From CAUPWF01 sp964369775 (GTDB lineage Bacteria; Bacillota; Clostridia; Lachnospirales; Lachnospiraceae): a stretch of DNA of 64,000 bases. The stretch is taken from NCBI GenBank assembly GCA_964369775.1, contig CAYJHQ010000002.1:1-64000 (forward strand), given 5' to 3'. The translations under genes were made by a program, and so were the position numbers. The stretch's first letter is position 1. The number at the start of each line of letters is the position of its first letter. The notes beneath the pieces were generated by a model. That model was not told the origin of the DNA. It did no database searches and was given only the letters and a program-made list of their open reading frames with translations. Shown here in pieces: positions 1 to 7,953 of the stretch.

Positions 1-135
1 TTGAGAAAGATAGCGTAGCGCAGCACCGGCTTCACCATCTGGACCTCCGTACTGCGTCATGATAGCTAATGCTAACTTGGGATTAGGCTGACTTATATTT
101 ACTGGATATTCTAATTTTTTTTCATAAATCCACAT
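1..135 (-). CDS. cotJC: Spore coat protein CotJC (manganese catalase family), N-terminal part
   Basis: Only the first 45 codons lie in the window; the gene runs off the left edge. The reading on the minus strand starts MWIYEKKLEYP and contains the stretch NPKLALAIMTQYGGPDGEAG, typical of the N-terminus of CotJC, a ferritin-like di-manganese (catalase-type) protein of the spore coat. It starts 1 base after the cotJB stop, so it is the last gene of a cotJA-cotJB-cotJC operon transcribed leftwards. Family assignment is by recall of the conserved N-terminus; the catalytic metal ligands are outside the window. Confidence 0.85.
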   Translation of the reverse strand, partial: MWIYEKKLEYPVNISQPNPKLALAIMTQYGGPDGEAGAALRYLSQ

Positions 136-136
136 A

Positions 137-430
137 CTAACAATACCCCCTTTCCCAAGGCCAAGGTTGATTAATCCAGTTCCAATAATCCTCATCGGAT
201 GCATTAACAGAGTCTATAGTTAAAGGACCAAAACGTTTTGAATATTCAGCAACAGCTTCATTTCTGCAAGAGGATTGCTGTTTGTAGTATTCTAAAGCTC
301 TTTTATCATCAGGATGTGTGTCTAGATATAGACCGCAGTCAATAGTAGCGAAAGTAGTACAGTCAATGTAATTCATAAGTTCTTTTTTATTCATTTTCCG
401 ATTATGATTTAAATGTGAATCATACTTCAT
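137..430 (-). CDS. cotJB: Spore coat protein CotJB
   Basis: A small (97 aa) protein with the CotJB core: a helix ending in LYLDTHPDDKRALEYY followed by a second helix and the segment YGPLT-like RFGPLT. CotJB is a spore coat component encoded between CotJA and CotJC in Bacillus and clostridia; its biochemical role is unknown. The ATG at 430 is chosen over a TTG three codons upstream because an AGGAGG sits 9 bases before it. The start overlaps the cotJA stop (TAATG), implying translational coupling. Confidence 0.85.
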   Translation of the reverse strand: MKYDSHLNHNRKMNKKELMNYIDCTTFATIDCGLYLDTHPDDKRALEYYKQQSSCRNEAVAEYSKRFGPLTIDSVNASDEDYWNWINQPWPWERGYC

Positions 431-681
431 TAGCGACAACCTCCTTTCCCAGTGAAGGGTTTATTTAGTTCAGAGAAAATTGTTCCAATTTGTAGTGCTT
501 TTTCTATTTCATAAGGTTTTTCCCATTGCTGGATTGGCACATAAGCCATAGCAAGAGAGTAATCCTTTAGAAAATCATCAGGGGTTGAATCACAAGAACA
601 GCGATTTTTATTGTAATTATACTTAGGATTTTGTACTGTAGCAGATCTACAATAATTAGGATTGTTTCGGTAGTTGTGCAT
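430..681 (-). CDS. cotJA: Spore coat associated protein CotJA
   Basis: An 83-residue protein with the CotJA signature near its C-terminus: LAMAYVPIQQWEKPYE, then KALQIGTIFSELNKPF. An upstream TTG would add four residues, but GGAG six bases before the ATG at 681 supports the shorter form. It is first in the cotJABC operon. On the minus strand CATACACT (711-718), about 30 bases upstream, resembles a sigma-E type -10 element, which would fit expression in the mother cell; no convincing -35 partner was found. Confidence 0.85.
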   Translation of the reverse strand: MHNYRNNPNYCRSATVQNPKYNYNKNRCSCDSTPDDFLKDYSLAMAYVPIQQWEKPYEIEKALQIGTIFSELNKPFTGKGGCR

Positions 682-874
682 GAATTTCTCCAATAATTTA
701 TTTTGGTATTAGTGTATGTGTCAGAGGGAATAATCGTTCAGAAATTTCTATGAAAAATAGATGTGAAAAGAATTTAAGAGCCTTGTAAGTAAGAGAGTAC
801 AGAATTTTTTATTTCTTCATAACTACAACTATGAAATTTTTCTTTTACCGCTTTGGCTATTGCTAAAAGTCTAA

Positions 875-907
875 AAATGCTCACACCCTCGAAAGGTGTG
901 AGCATTG
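875..907 (-). terminator. Intrinsic terminator of the PH-domain gene
   Basis: Perfect 11-bp inverted repeat (877-887 with 895-905, 7-base loop) followed on the minus strand by TTTTTAG. It ends transcription coming from the PH-domain gene at 936-1304, ahead of the cotJ promoter region. The rest of 694-935 shows no open frame of interest. Confidence 0.8.
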
Positions 908-935
908 AATTGAACTCCTATTAGATAATGGCTGA

Positions 936-1304
936 TTATAACGCATAGCTTGCTATACAATTGCCGATATCAATAATCTGATTTGAACCACTAAATTCAA
1001 ATCGTACACGTCCGATTCCACCACTAAACCATAGCTCTAATTCACTATCTATATCTATAACTCCAGCAGTTTCGATAGAAAATACCTGGACTTTGGAGTA
1101 TGGAAGTGTAGTAAAGTCTTTTTTCTTACCGGTTAAACCTTGAACATTTACGGAGATGATCCGTTTATTTGTAAACACGACATAATCTCTAATGCCTTTA
1201 TAGCACCCTATGATTTCTTCACCAGAAACCATTAAAGGTTGTACGTCTTCTATTGTTTTTGTTTTTCTTAATTTGATAAAGCTTGCGTTTTCGAAATCTA
1301 TCAT
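936..1304 (-). CDS. Small PH-domain protein
   Basis: A 122-residue protein without signal peptide or membrane helix. It matches the pattern of the bacterial PH-domain family (bPH_1): a start of alternating strands with EEIIGCYKGIRDYVVFTNKRIISV, the conserved turn in which a buried strand ends in TNKRII, then LPYSKVQVFSIE and a C-terminal helix. Such proteins form ring-like oligomers in other bacteria; no ligand is known. It is transcribed alone, ended by the hairpin just downstream, and separated from mnmM by 26 bases, so it may also receive readthrough from there. Confidence 0.75.
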   Translation of the reverse strand: MIDFENASFIKLRKTKTIEDVQPLMVSGEEIIGCYKGIRDYVVFTNKRIISVNVQGLTGKKKDFTTLPYSKVQVFSIETAGVIDIDSELELWFSGGIGRVRFEFSGSNQIIDIGNCIASYAL

Positions 1305-1330
1305 TATTAATTCTCCTTAAAAAATAAAAT

Positions 1331-1894
1331 TTATAGTTTGCTTATGATGACGGGTATAGGGGGATTGTTTGGTCGGTTATAATATTCACTTACAATAACT
1401 AAGTATTTGCGTCCGTCTAAATTCTTGAGATAATCTAAAATTATGTCCTTTTCTTCAAAGCCAGTATCACCTCCACTATAGATACAAAGGCTCATCAGCC
1501 CCCCCTTCCTTAAGAGGATAAGACCAGTTTCAATGGCTTGTACACTCGTGTGCCCCTTTGTGGAAACTAGATGGTCGCCAGTAGGAAGGTAGCCAAAGTT
1601 AAATACGATGCATGAAAGAGAGTCTGGTTTTGTAATATATGTTTGCATATTTTCGTGTCCATCTAAGATGAGGTTGGCTGATAGACCTTTTTGGGCAAGT
1701 CGTTCTCTGACGGTGGAAAGTGCAATTTCTTGAACGTCAAAAGCATATACTTTACCTGTAGGTCCTGTTAATTCGCAGAGAAGTTCTGTGTCATTGCCAT
1801 TACCGGCAGTTGCATCGACACAGATATCACCTTCTCCTACGTGTTGTTTGATAAAGGAATGACACCAGTTGGTGACAAGGTATTTCTTACTCAT
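1331..1894 (-). CDS. mnmM: tRNA (mnm5s2U34) methyltransferase MnmM (YtqB family)
   Basis: A 187-residue class I SAM-dependent methyltransferase. The SAM-binding glycine motif is DATAGNGNDT (about residues 27-36), followed by the acidic strand end VYAFDVQ and the FNFGYLPTGDH motif that replaces the usual NPPY. This is the YtqB/rRNA_methylase-like family, whose Bacillus member (MnmM) converts 5-aminomethyl-2-thiouridine to the methylated form at the tRNA wobble position in Gram-positives lacking bifunctional MnmC. It sits between glgX and the PH-domain gene on the same strand; whether they share a transcript is unclear. Confidence 0.8.
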   Translation of the reverse strand: MSKKYLVTNWCHSFIKQHVGEGDICVDATAGNGNDTELLCELTGPTGKVYAFDVQEIALSTVRERLAQKGLSANLILDGHENMQTYITKPDSLSCIVFNFGYLPTGDHLVSTKGHTSVQAIETGLILLRKGGLMSLCIYSGGDTGFEEKDIILDYLKNLDGRKYLVIVSEYYNRPNNPPIPVIISKL

Positions 1895-1916
1895 TTAATA
1901 TATATACTCCATTATT

Positions 1917-4046
1917 TTAATTTTTTGCTACAAATGCGACAACTGTTCGTGGCGGGATTTTGACACGGCTATTTTTAACTTCATATTTTGTAGCGTCTCC
2001 AGACCAGGTTGTTACTTCGATTTGCCAATTCATAGTACTTGGAAGTACGGGGAGCTCAATATTGAGTTCTTCCCAATATGAGTTAACTGCAAGGTATACA
2101 ACATCTGCTTTTTCGCCTTTTTCTTTTCCCGCAAACATTACTCCTACATAGCGATCATAACCTTGAAATCTTCCGCAGAAAGGAGTAGTTCTATGAAAGC
2201 TCATGTCAGGAAAGCCGACTGCGCCATTACTTATATTAGTTCTTAGGCATCTGTGTTTCTTGCGAAAAGCTATCATGTTTTTAAAAAAATCAAAGAGCTG
2301 CTGATTTTCTTCAAGATAGCTCCAGTCAAGCCATGAAATTTCCGAATCTTGGCAGTAAGCGTTGTTATTACCAAATTGGGTGTTGGCGAATTCATCGCCA
2401 GATAAAAACATTGGATTACCTCGACTACACATCAAAACAGCACAAGCATTTTTCATCATACGTAGCCGTAATTCATTGATTTTGATATCATCGGTTTCAC
2501 CCTCTACTCCACAGTTCCAGCTATTGTTGTCATTTGAACCATCGGTGGAATCCCAACCATTTTCCTCGTTGTGTTTGTTATTATAAGAATATAAATCTCG
2601 AAGAGTAAATCCATCGTGACAAGTAATGAAATTGACAGAAGCATTTTTTCTGGAATTCACATCATAAATATCATAAGAACCAGAGATTCGATGAGCAGCG
2701 ATTTCTGCGAATCCTTCATCGCCTTTTAAAAATCTTCTCATATCATCTCGATACTTTCCGTTCCATTCAGCCCAACGTTTCCAAGAAGGGAAGTTACCAA
2801 CTTGGTATAGACCACCAGCATCCCAAGCTTCGGCGATCAGTTTGACATCTCCTAGAATTGGATCAAAGGCAAGGGCTTGTAGCAAAGGAGGTTTACTCAT
2901 AGGTGAGCCATCCTCATTTCTTCCAAGTATGGATGCTAAGTCAAAGCGAAAGCCATCGATACGATATTCGATAACCCAGTATTGCAAGCAATTGACAATC
3001 ATATTTTGAACAATAGGATGGTTACAGTTCAGTGTATTACCACAACCGCTAAAGTTATAATAATAACCATCAGGAGTAAGGAGATAATATATGTTATTGT
3101 CAAACCCTTTGAAAGAAAAGAAAGGACCATCTTCATTTCCTTCAGCAGTATGATTAAATACAACATCTAGGTATACTTCAATTCCATTTTCATGGAGAGC
3201 CTTAATCAATCGTTTTAATTCGGCACCTTCTCGGTTATATTCTACACTAGCAGCATAACTAGTATTAGGAGCAAAGAAGCAGATGGTGTTATATCCCCAA
3301 TAATTATATAGGTTTTTTTCATTAACAACTCTGTGGTCTAACATTTCATCAAATTCAAAGATTGGCATGAGTTCCACAACATTTACACCGAGTTCTAAAA
3401 GATAAGGTATTTTTTCAATTATCGCATCAAATGTTCCTGGATGTTCTACATTTGAAGAGGCGTGTTTCGTGAAACCTCTTACATGCATCTCATAGATGAT
3501 TAACTCGTCATTCGCTAAATTTGGTTTTTGAGAGCGTCCCCAATCAAAGTCATTTTTTACAACACGAGCTTTGTAAAAATCATTGTTTGACATTTGCTCG
3601 CCCCATTTACTCTGTCCTGTAACAGCCTTTGCATAAGGATCCAATAGAAACTTGTTTTTGTCGAAAATCAATCCATTATCAGGATCATAAGGGCCATCAA
3701 TACGATAAGCATATTCAAATTCTTCTATGGCTATGTTGAAGACAATCATGGAGTAAACATTTCCGACTTTATAGTGCTTAGGGAACGGTAAAACTACAAA
3801 AGGTGTTGTTTCCTCACGTCGAAATAGGACCAATTCAATTGCAGTTGCACTATGAGAGTAAACGGTAAAGTTCACACCACAAGGTATAGCAGTTGCACCA
3901 TTGACTTCGTAAAAGCCAGGGCGAACATCGTAACCATTGATATTATCAAGAGGGATTAGGTTGATACTTCGAGAGCCTTGCATCAAGACAGGCTCACAAG
4001 TCTGTCGAGTACTCTGATCTTGTTTCTCTCTTTTGGTAATTGCCAT
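1917..4046 (-). CDS. glgX: Glycogen debranching enzyme (isoamylase type, GH13)
   Basis: A 709-residue enzyme hydrolysing alpha-1,6 branch points of glycogen-like polymers. The N-terminus holds a CBM48-like sandwich (GATAIPCGVNFTVYSHSATAIELVLF). The four GH13 regions are clear: DVVFNHTAEG, GFRFDLASIL with the nucleophile Asp, KLIAEAWD with the acid Glu, and NFITCHDGFTL. No signal peptide, so it acts on storage glycogen in the cytosol. The ATG at 4046 follows GGAAGGAG by five bases; an upstream GTG is less likely. No other glycogen genes lie nearby. Confidence 0.88.
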   Translation of the reverse strand: MAITKREKQDQSTRQTCEPVLMQGSRSINLIPLDNINGYDVRPGFYEVNGATAIPCGVNFTVYSHSATAIELVLFRREETTPFVVLPFPKHYKVGNVYSMIVFNIAIEEFEYAYRIDGPYDPDNGLIFDKNKFLLDPYAKAVTGQSKWGEQMSNNDFYKARVVKNDFDWGRSQKPNLANDELIIYEMHVRGFTKHASSNVEHPGTFDAIIEKIPYLLELGVNVVELMPIFEFDEMLDHRVVNEKNLYNYWGYNTICFFAPNTSYAASVEYNREGAELKRLIKALHENGIEVYLDVVFNHTAEGNEDGPFFSFKGFDNNIYYLLTPDGYYYNFSGCGNTLNCNHPIVQNMIVNCLQYWVIEYRIDGFRFDLASILGRNEDGSPMSKPPLLQALAFDPILGDVKLIAEAWDAGGLYQVGNFPSWKRWAEWNGKYRDDMRRFLKGDEGFAEIAAHRISGSYDIYDVNSRKNASVNFITCHDGFTLRDLYSYNNKHNEENGWDSTDGSNDNNSWNCGVEGETDDIKINELRLRMMKNACAVLMCSRGNPMFLSGDEFANTQFGNNNAYCQDSEISWLDWSYLEENQQLFDFFKNMIAFRKKHRCLRTNISNGAVGFPDMSFHRTTPFCGRFQGYDRYVGVMFAGKEKGEKADVVYLAVNSYWEELNIELPVLPSTMNWQIEVTTWSGDATKYEVKNSRVKIPPRTVVAFVAKN

Positions 4047-4177
4047 ATAATCTCCTTCCACTACATTCCTTTATGTTTTTCTAATACCATTGTAACAAAT
4101 TAAAGAGAGAATGGCTAGAATATACGAAGAAAAAGAAGAGTCGTTAAGCGGGGATATTAAGAAATGATTAAGAATGA

Positions 4178-4570
4178 AGTAGAATATATGGAGATTTAGA
4201 ATCAGCGAAAGTGGGGTATTCTTTAGTATATTACAGAGAAATAGAAGGAATAGCTGTACTTTGGTACAATGGAAAAAATCACGATTTACCTGAAGAATCA
4301 TACAAACCACCGTTTGGTCAGGAGCACATAGGATTTGTAATTACAGAAAATGGAGGTCAAGAAATGGAGAGGAACAACATGTTGGAGGAAGATACTGTTA
4401 TCGCAGAGAATACCAAGTTGCTACCATTTGAGGAAATTCAAAAACGATTGATTAAAACATTGGAATATATGGTTGAAGGAGAGTATGTTGAAGGTACTGA
4501 GGAATGCATCAATGCAATAGATGGAAGTTATATAAATCCAAATAGTGAAGTGTTGGAAGCTACATATTAG
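4178..4570 (+). pseudogene. C-terminal remnant of an unrecognised larger protein
   Basis: An open frame of about 130 codons without a good start. The reading extends upstream of the GTG at 4211 without ATG or ribosome site to a stop at 4175, and an adjacent frame (ATG at 4164, reading MIKNEVEYMEI) ends exactly where this one becomes sensible (YGDLESAKVGYS). That pattern suggests a frameshifted tail fragment of a longer, probably exported, protein. The residues (strand-rich start, then a helix KLLPFEEIQKRLIKTLEYM) recall DUF6034-type lachnospiral proteins, but this is a guess. Confidence 0.45.
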
Positions 4571-4652
4571 AGATTTCTTCATTTTTTATGAAGAATAAAA
4601 AAGAAAAAGCGAGGTAGACTAAATCTGAAGTAATAGTTAAGGAGGAAATAAA

Positions 4653-4835
4653 ATGGGAACCATATCAGAAAAAGAACTATCAACTCTAAGTGAATTACTG
4701 TCTAGTGAAGAATTACTAGTGAAAAAATTCAAAGTAATGGCGAGCCAGGCAGAAGATATGAAGATGAAGTCTATGTTTGAATCAATCTCGGACAAGCATC
4801 AAGACCATATGAATCGCTTGTATAAATATTTATAA
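4653..4835 (+). CDS. Small CotF-like spore coat protein
   Basis: A 60-residue all-helical protein: an LSELLSSEELLVKKFKVMA helix, then a second helix ending SDKHQDHMNRLYKYL. This is the short helical-pair form found beside CotF-like coat proteins in clostridia (half a ferritin-like bundle). AAGGAGG lies 6 bases before the ATG. The partner gene starts 12 bases downstream, so both are probably made together in the mother cell during sporulation. No sporulation promoter could be defined with confidence. Confidence 0.65.
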   Translation: MGTISEKELSTLSELLSSEELLVKKFKVMASQAEDMKMKSMFESISDKHQDHMNRLYKYL

Positions 4836-4847
4836 GGAGGGAAAAAG

Positions 4848-5105
4848 ATGGAATACACAGAAAAAGAATTATTTGCAGATGCGTTGACAGCAGAAAAAAC
4901 AGCAACTGGGTTATATAATATATTCGCCAATGAATGTACGCATAAAAATATACGAAGTGAAGTAATGAACTTGTTAAATGAAGAGCATGGAATACAAGAA
5001 GAAGTGTTTAATATGATGCATGAAAAGGGGTATTATCCAACACCAGAAGCAAAGATGGAAAAAGTAGAAGAAACAAAGATGAAATATTCTCAATCAATTA
5101 AGTAA
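4848..5105 (+). CDS. CotF family spore coat protein
   Basis: An 85-residue helical protein with the CotF (ferritin-like) pattern: a helix with KELFADALTAEKTATGLYN, then EVMNLLNEEHGIQEEVFNMMHEKGYYP, where the final MxxKGYY(P/K) motif is characteristic of this coat family. AAGGAGG precedes the ATG by about 7 bases. Second gene of a two-gene unit with the 60-residue coat protein, ended by the hairpin at 5115. Its role in the coat is not known beyond family membership. Confidence 0.75.
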   Translation: MEYTEKELFADALTAEKTATGLYNIFANECTHKNIRSEVMNLLNEEHGIQEEVFNMMHEKGYYPTPEAKMEKVEETKMKYSQSIK

Positions 5106-5114
5106 GCATAAAGT

Positions 5115-5143
5115 AAGGGCGTGTTATAACCACGTCCTTTATT
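5115..5143 (+). terminator. Terminator after the coat gene pair
   Basis: Stem AAGGGCGTG / CACGTCCTT (5115-5123 and 5131-5139, one G-T pair) with a 7-base loop, followed by TTATTG. It separates the coat pair from the EamA transporter. Confidence 0.65.
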
Positions 5144-5220
5144 GCAGAAAAATAACATTGCCTTTCCTTGTAAGTAATAGTACAATGAACTTTGCGAAAG
5201 AAGAGAACAAGGAGAAGTAT

Positions 5221-6108
5221 ATGAAGAAGAAATCAAAAATTGCAGATATTGCATTGATTATGACAGGAGTAATTTGGGGAACTGGGTTTATAGGGACAGA
5301 GTATGCTATAGAAACAGGGGCAACACCATCTCTGATTGTAGCGATGCGATTTAGTATAGCTACCATATTGTTACTATTATTATATAGAAAGAAATTATTG
5401 GGAATGGATAGAAGCACGCTAGTTGTAGGAAGTGTGGCAGGTATTGCGCTTTTTGGGGGATTTTACCTACAGACTTTGGGACAGACTATGACGAGTGTAT
5501 CTAACAGTTCGTTTCTGACTGCAACCAATGTGGTAATGGTTCCATTTATCGCTTGGTTTTTTACGAAAAAGGTACCAAAGATTAAGTATATTATACTAGC
5601 GTTCACGACCTTTTTAGGAGCCAGTGTACTTGCAATTAATTTGAATGAAGGATTTTCTTTTCAGAGAGGAGATCTTCTAGTACTGGCATCAGCACTTTGC
5701 TTTGCATTGCATATAGCATTTCTAGGGGTGTATGGAAAAAATAAGGATGCAAAACAGATGACTTTTTTACAAATGGGAGTATTATCAATTTGCGCAATAT
5801 TCTTTATTTTGATTTTTGAACCTGAAGTTGTAAATGTAGAAATTGTAAAAGAAGCATTTCCGTCTACAATGTATCTGGCAGTATTTTCTAGTTGTCTATG
5901 TTATTACATACAGACTAAAGCGCAACAATTTACGTCACCATCAAAGGCAGCAATCTTTTTGTCTACAGAAGGATTTTTTGGGAGTGTATTTGCAGTGCTA
6001 TTAGGTATGGATATGTTATCGGTTAACCTTTTCATAGGTGGAAGTTTAATAATTGGATCTGTGATTCTCTCTGAGATAGATTTTTCCCAATTTAAGAAAA
6101 AAGTATAA
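5221..6108 (+). CDS. DMT superfamily (EamA) membrane transporter
   Basis: A 295-residue protein with about ten hydrophobic helices arranged as two EamA repeats. The first holds the family motifs near its N-terminus (LIMTGVIWGTGFIGTEYAIETG, then SLIVAMRFSIATILLLLL), the second FLSTEGFFGSVFAVLLG. Members export metabolites or amino acids or take up drugs; the substrate cannot be told from sequence. The start ATG at 5221 has GGAGAAG 5 bases upstream; a longer frame from 5158 would add an unlikely polar extension. It appears to be a single-gene unit. Confidence 0.8.
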   Translation: MKKKSKIADIALIMTGVIWGTGFIGTEYAIETGATPSLIVAMRFSIATILLLLLYRKKLLGMDRSTLVVGSVAGIALFGGFYLQTLGQTMTSVSNSSFLTATNVVMVPFIAWFFTKKVPKIKYIILAFTTFLGASVLAINLNEGFSFQRGDLLVLASALCFALHIAFLGVYGKNKDAKQMTFLQMGVLSICAIFFILIFEPEVVNVEIVKEAFPSTMYLAVFSSCLCYYIQTKAQQFTSPSKAAIFLSTEGFFGSVFAVLLGMDMLSVNLFIGGSLIIGSVILSEIDFSQFKKKV

Positions 6109-6147
6109 AATATTACTAAAAAATCTTAATGAATAATAAATATTATA

Positions 6148-6176
6148 TTGACTTTATCCAGTTTGATTGTTATAAT
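6148..6176 (+). promoter_or_regulatory. Sigma-A type promoter of the TauE/SafE gene
   Basis: TTGACT (6148-6153), a 17-base spacer and a perfect TATAAT (6171-6176), 85 bases upstream of the TauE/SafE start codon. Confidence 0.75.
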
Positions 6177-6260
6177 TATAACGATATATGGACGCTTAAT
6201 ATTGCAAATCGGGGTGTGATATGAGGTGTACTTTTTTAAGTTAATGGAGGAAAGAATTAA

Positions 6261-7160
6261 ATGAAAATTGGCGGAATTGAATTAAGTGTTGCAAACATTA
6301 TGTTAATCATTTTAGGAGCTTTTGCATTATGGTTTGCATTTCTTTTTGTGAAGGATTTTGTGATTCATAGAAAAGAACTAGAGAAGAGAAGTTGGATTGT
6401 TACTTTGATAATTGGTTTTGTAGTTAACTTTTTTGATACATTAGGAATTGGTTCATTTGCACCAACTACAGCATCACTAAGAGCAACAAAGCAATGTGAT
6501 GATAGACTAATTCCAGGAGTACTTAACATTGGGTGTTGTATACCAGTTATTGCAGAAGCAATGATTTTTATTGATAAAGTAGAAGTTGAGGCGGTAACTT
6601 TAGTAGCGTTAATCGGTGCTGCTACAGTAGGAGCTTACGTTGGATCGAAAGTAGTATCACACTTACCAACGAAGAAGATTCAACTTGTAATGGGGGTTGC
6701 ATTACTTATTACAGCTACTATCTTCTTATTACAACAGCTTGGACTTTGGACTACAGGAGCTGGAAATGAAGCAATCGGACTTACTGGTGCAAAACTAGTA
6801 GTTGGTATTGTAATCTACTTCATACTTGGAGCGATGATGCCAGCAGGAGTTGGACTTTACGGACCAGGTATGGCGGCAGTTTACTTATTAGGACTTTCAC
6901 CACTTGTAGCGTTCCCATTAGTTATGGGATCTTGTGCATTCCTAATGCCAGTTGCATCTGCAAAGTTTATCAAGGAGAAAGCATATGAAAGACTTCCATC
7001 TATGGCAATTACTTTAGGGGGAGTTGTAGGGGTTATCGTTGCGGTAAATCTAGTGTTAGAGATTCCAATCAACTATATTATTTGGTTAGTAATCGTAGTT
7101 GTAACATACACATCAATTACATTACTTAGAGCAGCAACAAAGAAAGAAAAAGCAAACTAA
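6261..7160 (+). CDS. TauE/SafE family membrane transporter
   Basis: A 299-residue protein with about eight membrane helices in two TauE/SafE halves. The first has GFVVNFFDTLGIGSFAPTTA, the family's conserved N-D-x-x-G-x-G-x-G type loop; the second has GAMMPAGVGLYGPGMAAVY. These transporters move sulfite, sulfonates or other organic anions, usually outward. Substrate is unknown here. AGGAAAG lies before the ATG. It is flanked by its own promoter and terminator, so it is monocistronic. Confidence 0.8.
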   Translation: MKIGGIELSVANIMLIILGAFALWFAFLFVKDFVIHRKELEKRSWIVTLIIGFVVNFFDTLGIGSFAPTTASLRATKQCDDRLIPGVLNIGCCIPVIAEAMIFIDKVEVEAVTLVALIGAATVGAYVGSKVVSHLPTKKIQLVMGVALLITATIFLLQQLGLWTTGAGNEAIGLTGAKLVVGIVIYFILGAMMPAGVGLYGPGMAAVYLLGLSPLVAFPLVMGSCAFLMPVASAKFIKEKAYERLPSMAITLGGVVGVIVAVNLVLEIPINYIIWLVIVVVTYTSITLLRAATKKEKAN

Positions 7161-7180
7161 TTGCTGATTACAATAAGAAA

Positions 7181-7219
7181 AAGGAGTGTAGACACTGTAG
7201 TGGTTACACTCCTTTTTTG
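7181..7219 (+). terminator. Terminator of the TauE/SafE gene
   Basis: Stem AAAGGAGTGTA paired with TACACTCCTTT, followed by a T6-7 run ending at 7219. Confidence 0.8.
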
Positions 7220-7301
7220 AAGGTATTTTTCATAATCTCAAAACATAAAAAAGTTACTGCTTAGTAATTTAAAAAGGATATAATGTTGTGGAGGAATGTG
7301 T

Positions 7302-7559
7302 ATGACTTTTGAAGAATATGTAGAAATGGGTTTATCTAATGAGTATCCGATTAAGGTTATTTTAAAAGGCTATGTATTAGACAACGGAACAGAAAAAATC
7401 GGTGTTACCGAAGTAGTGTTTATTACAATGGACACAAATAAAGCAAAAGAAAAGTTTGATGAATTAACAAAAAAAGATAGTAGTGCGTATTTTTTGGTTT
7501 ATTCCGTTCCTCTTGACGTAGACTTAAGAAGGAGTGTGAGAGATTGTTGGGAAATATAA
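7302..7559 (+). CDS. Conserved-looking small protein of unknown function
   Basis: An 85-residue acidic protein, not recognised. It contains alternating strands (PIKVILKGYVLD, then TEVVFITMD) and one helix (NKAKEKFDELTKK), suggesting a small alpha/beta fold; no cysteine pairs or membrane helix. GGAGG seven bases before the ATG at 7302 favours this start over the ATG two codons upstream. It overlaps the beginning of the broken HD-domain gene by 17 bases and sits just upstream of xdhC, so it could belong to the molybdoenzyme maturation unit. Confidence 0.6.
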   Translation: MTFEEYVEMGLSNEYPIKVILKGYVLDNGTEKIGVTEVVFITMDTNKAKEKFDELTKKDSSAYFLVYSVPLDVDLRRSVRDCWEI

Positions 7560-7937
7560 AGCACCTAAAAATATCATTGCTCATTGTAATGTAGTTGCAA
7601 AGTTAGCTCTGCGCATGACGGAGCGATTAGCTAAAAGAGGATTCTTGTGGATAAAAAAATTATATCAGCCGCAGCTTTGCTTCATGACATGTTATGAACT
7701 AAGCCTAATCACGCAATTACCACGGCGAAATCTTTAATACAAGAAGGATATCCAGAAGTCAAAGGAGCAAAGCGCATTTCACTAGAGGAGCGTTTTGGGG
7801 CAAGTAGAGAGAGCTGTAAGACGACGCAGGCATTTTTGAAGTGGGAAAAACAGTATGAACAAGCAAAAAGAGCGTACGCTATAATGGTAGGTACTCTGGT
7901 ATTACTTTACCGCAATAATGAACAAATAGAATTTTAG
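7543..7937 (+). pseudogene. Broken HD-domain phosphohydrolase gene
   Basis: No intact frame, but the translation resumes across frames: first APKNIIAHCNVVAKLALRMTE, then after a frame change near 7645 VDKKIISAAALLHDM (the metal-binding HD motif), an in-frame TGA near 7695, then TKPNHAITTAKSLIQEGYPEV. At that point the family's second histidine region is missing and the reading jumps to the tail KRISLEERFGASRESC. So the gene has a frameshift, a nonsense codon, an internal deletion and no ATG (the frame begins at ATT after AAGGAG). Intact relatives sit in clostridial molybdenum-hydroxylase clusters, as here next to xdhC. Confidence 0.8.
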
Positions 7938-7953
7938 AAAGGAAGTATATTAA

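Noticed and set aside
4071..4310. Minus-strand 79-codon frame rich in Leu/Phe
   Set aside because: A/T-rich noncoding composition, no ribosome site, overlaps the plus-strand remnant whose residues look protein-like.
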